Assembly (NCBI GenBank): GCA_903864275.1
Contig: CAIPFE010000008.1
Coordinates: 62,001 to 126,000, forward strand
Direction: 5' to 3'
Source: an uncultured Mucilaginibacter sp.
GTDB taxonomy: Bacteria; Bacteroidota; Bacteroidia; Sphingobacteriales; Sphingobacteriaceae
DNA length: 64,000 nt
Shown here: piece after piece, positions 62,797-64,000 of the stretch
How positions within the stretch are numbered: position 1 is the stretch's first letter
Layout of the letters: every line of letters starts with the position of its first letter
Translations under genes and position numbers: made by a program
Notes under the pieces: generated by a model
What the model was told of the DNA's origin: nothing
Database searches by the model: none
The model's input: only the letters and a program-made list of their open reading frames with translations

Positions 62797-63783
62797 TTAA
62801 TTGGGCAGAAACACGGCATCCCTGTTATATTTCCGCCGGTAATCCTGCGGCGTAAGCCCGGTGATCTTTTTAAAAACTTCGCGGAAGGTTTTTATATCAT
62901 TATAACCAGCGTCATACATCAAAAGGTTGATGTTTTGCGCTCCTTTTTCAAGCGCTTTTTTGGCGGCTTCTATTTTTACCCTTTGCAAATATTCAAAAGG
63001 CGTGTTGTGGGTAGCCTTTTTAAAACGCCTGATAAAATTGCGTTTGCTCATATTGGTATGCCCGGCAATTTCATCAATGTTAAGCTGCAAGTGGTGATTT
63101 TGCTCAATATAAGTTTGCGCCTTTAATATGTCATCATCCTTATGCTGACGCTGGCCCTTGAATACCGCAAAATGTGACTGACTCATCCTGTCCATGTCCA
63201 GCGAGAACATTTTACTTGCCCATATCCCAACTTCTTTGCCGCAGAATTTATCAATCATGTACAGGATCAGGTTTAGAGAAGAAAATGCGCCGCCGCTGGT
63301 ATAAATGCCTTCCTGGTCGGTGATCACCATGTCCGAAAGAAAATTTACATCGGGATACCTGCGGACAATATCCTCCATATCACTCCAATGCGCCGTGCAC
63401 GACCGGCCAGGTAACAGCCCCGCTTCGGCAAGGAAATAGATGCCCGAGCATAAACTCGCTACTTCAGATCCATCCTGGTAACTACTTTTTATCCATCCGA
63501 TAATTTCCCGGTGTTTCAGTAGCATCATATCCCGGTCGCCATAAAAAGCGGGGACTATGATCAGGTCGGGATCCGTAATTTCGGCGATTGTTTTATATTC
63601 AACAAACGGGGATGCCATTTGAAAAGGGCCACTATTTTTATTTTCAACTGCTAGCACAATTTTAAAAGGCAGCGGTTTACCCGAGTGGGCGAAAAGCTGG
63701 TTGGTATGTATCAGCATATCCATTGCCCCGGTAACGGTGGATAATGTTGCATCCTCATGTGTAATCAAAGCTATTTCCTTCAT
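62797..63783 (-). CDS. GlxA family transcription regulator (DJ-1 plus AraC)
   Basis: This 328-residue regulator has an N-terminal DJ-1/PfpI-like domain (about 1-190) with DLIIVPAFYGD and VASLCSGIYFLAEAGLLPGRSC (Cys about 115) and a C-terminal AraC HTH domain (about 225-320) with LNIDEIAGHTNMSKRNFIRRFKKATHNTPFEYLQRVKIEAAKKAL and INLLMYDAGYNDIKTFREVFKKITGLTP. Family members (GlxA, FtrA) sense small molecules and control catabolic genes. It is convergent with the dehydratase-SDR pair and the candidate RNA, and could control them. Confidence 0.9.
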   Translation of the reverse strand: MKEIALITHEDATLSTVTGAMDMLIHTNQLFAHSGKPLPFKIVLAVENKNSGPFQMASPFVEYKTIAEITDPDLIIVPAFYGDRDMMLLKHREIIGWIKSSYQDGSEVASLCSGIYFLAEAGLLPGRSCTAHWSDMEDIVRRYPDVNFLSDMVITDQEGIYTSGGAFSSLNLILYMIDKFCGKEVGIWASKMFSLDMDRMSQSHFAVFKGQRQHKDDDILKAQTYIEQNHHLQLNIDEIAGHTNMSKRNFIRRFKKATHNTPFEYLQRVKIEAAKKALEKGAQNINLLMYDAGYNDIKTFREVFKKITGLTPQDYRRKYNRDAVFLPN

Positions 63784-63836
63784 TGCATTAGTTTATAATC
63801 CAAATATAAGAAATAGAAGGACAGGCCCAAATGTTA

Positions 63837-63902
63837 GGTGAGTGGTGAGAAATGAATGGTGAGCAGCCAAAAGTAACAAACTGACCACTCACCATTCACC
63901 AA
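63837..63902. repeat. GGTGAGTGGTGAG inverted repeat
   Basis: GGTGAGTGGTGAG at the left has an inverted counterpart CCACTCACCATTCACC at the right, and the right arm runs to within a base of the stop codon of the next gene. Confidence 0.7.
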
Positions 63903-64000
63903 TTAGGCTAACGCGGCGGCGGCAAAGGCGCGGCATATTTTTACTTCCTTAACCGCATCTGAGCCATCAGGGATTTTATATTCCTGTTCGATTGTTGCCG
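63903..64000 (-). CDS. 3' end of an unidentified gene (partial)
   Basis: On the minus strand an open frame runs from the window edge to TAA at 63903-63905, coding 31 residues that begin ATIEQEYKIPDGSDAVKEV and end FAAAALA. There is no internal start needed, and the other two minus frames are closed early or lack fit. Family not recognised from this short piece. Confidence 0.6.
   Translation of the reverse strand, partial: ATIEQEYKIPDGSDAVKEVKICRAFAAAALA

Noticed and set aside
1..64000. CRISPR arrays, prophage, insertion sequences, integrases
   Set aside because: No regularly spaced direct repeats, no transposase or integrase motifs and no phage structural genes were found. The repeats seen are short palindromic types without coding capacity.

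Overview
The window reads as a chromosomal segment of a Bacteroidota bacterium, most likely of the family Sphingobacteriaceae and near Mucilaginibacter (inference from gene content, not a database match). Pointers are a TonB-dependent receptor with an N-terminal carboxypeptidase-regulatory domain, a hybrid-type sensor kinase with a Reg_prop/Y_Y_Y periplasmic sensor, DUF2961 (GH172) and GH20 glycosidases, DUF3494 ice-binding-like lipoproteins, a TAnnTTTG-type -7 box, weak Shine-Dalgarno signals and many lipoprotein signals. No rRNA, canonical tRNA, CRISPR array, transposase, integrase or phage gene is visible.

Layout. 0-9.7 kb: small membrane and soluble genes, a PQQ-type beta-propeller, an OmpA lipoprotein, a DedA/VTT-like membrane protein and a nitrilase-family amidase, with three copies of a ~110-bp intergenic repeat. 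9.8-19.6 kb: ribokinase plus a GRP-type sugar transporter, a beta-lactamase-like serine hydrolase interrupted by one in-frame TAG, an MFS exporter, GH20 and GH172 glycosidases. 19.7-22.6 kb: a tight three-gene operon (PIG-L deacetylase, GT4 glycosyltransferase, (alpha/alpha)6 glycosidase). 22.8-28.2 kb: a two-component system embedded among three small exported or soluble proteins; a 19-nt motif stands in front of four of these genes. 28.5-35 kb: two DUF3494 ice-binding-like lipoproteins, an OmpA-barrel protein and an AraC regulator. 35.3-36.4 kb: a lipoprotein with the two-lobed layout of a pepsin-type aspartic peptidase. 36.4-42.5 kb: operon of TonB receptor, beta-helix lipoprotein, YncE propeller and Tat-type acid phosphatase. 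42.9-44.4 kb: S10 carboxypeptidase. 44.5-53.3 kb: a long minus-strand operon that looks like a nonulosonic-acid (sialic-acid-like) sugar pathway with unusual parts: a split transketolase, a class III aminotransferase, an SDR, a HAD phosphatase fused to a SAF-less NeuB-type synthase, a SpsF-like cytidylyltransferase and a GT-B protein. 53.5-64 kb: APC permease, ThuA protein, exported YciI and DJ-1 proteins, an orphan 7TM sensor kinase, an IlvD/Edd dehydratase with an SDR (sugar-acid catabolism), a candidate small RNA, a GlxA-type regulator and a gene cut by the window edge.

The strongest candidates for something undescribed are (1) the transketolase-containing nonulosonate-like operon, (2) the local regulon motif around the two-component system, (3) the bacterial pepsin-like lipoprotein, (4) a compact tRNA-like structured RNA with its own promoter box and terminator at about 62.6 kb, and (5) several unrelated palindromic repeat families that nearly all sit directly behind stop codons.
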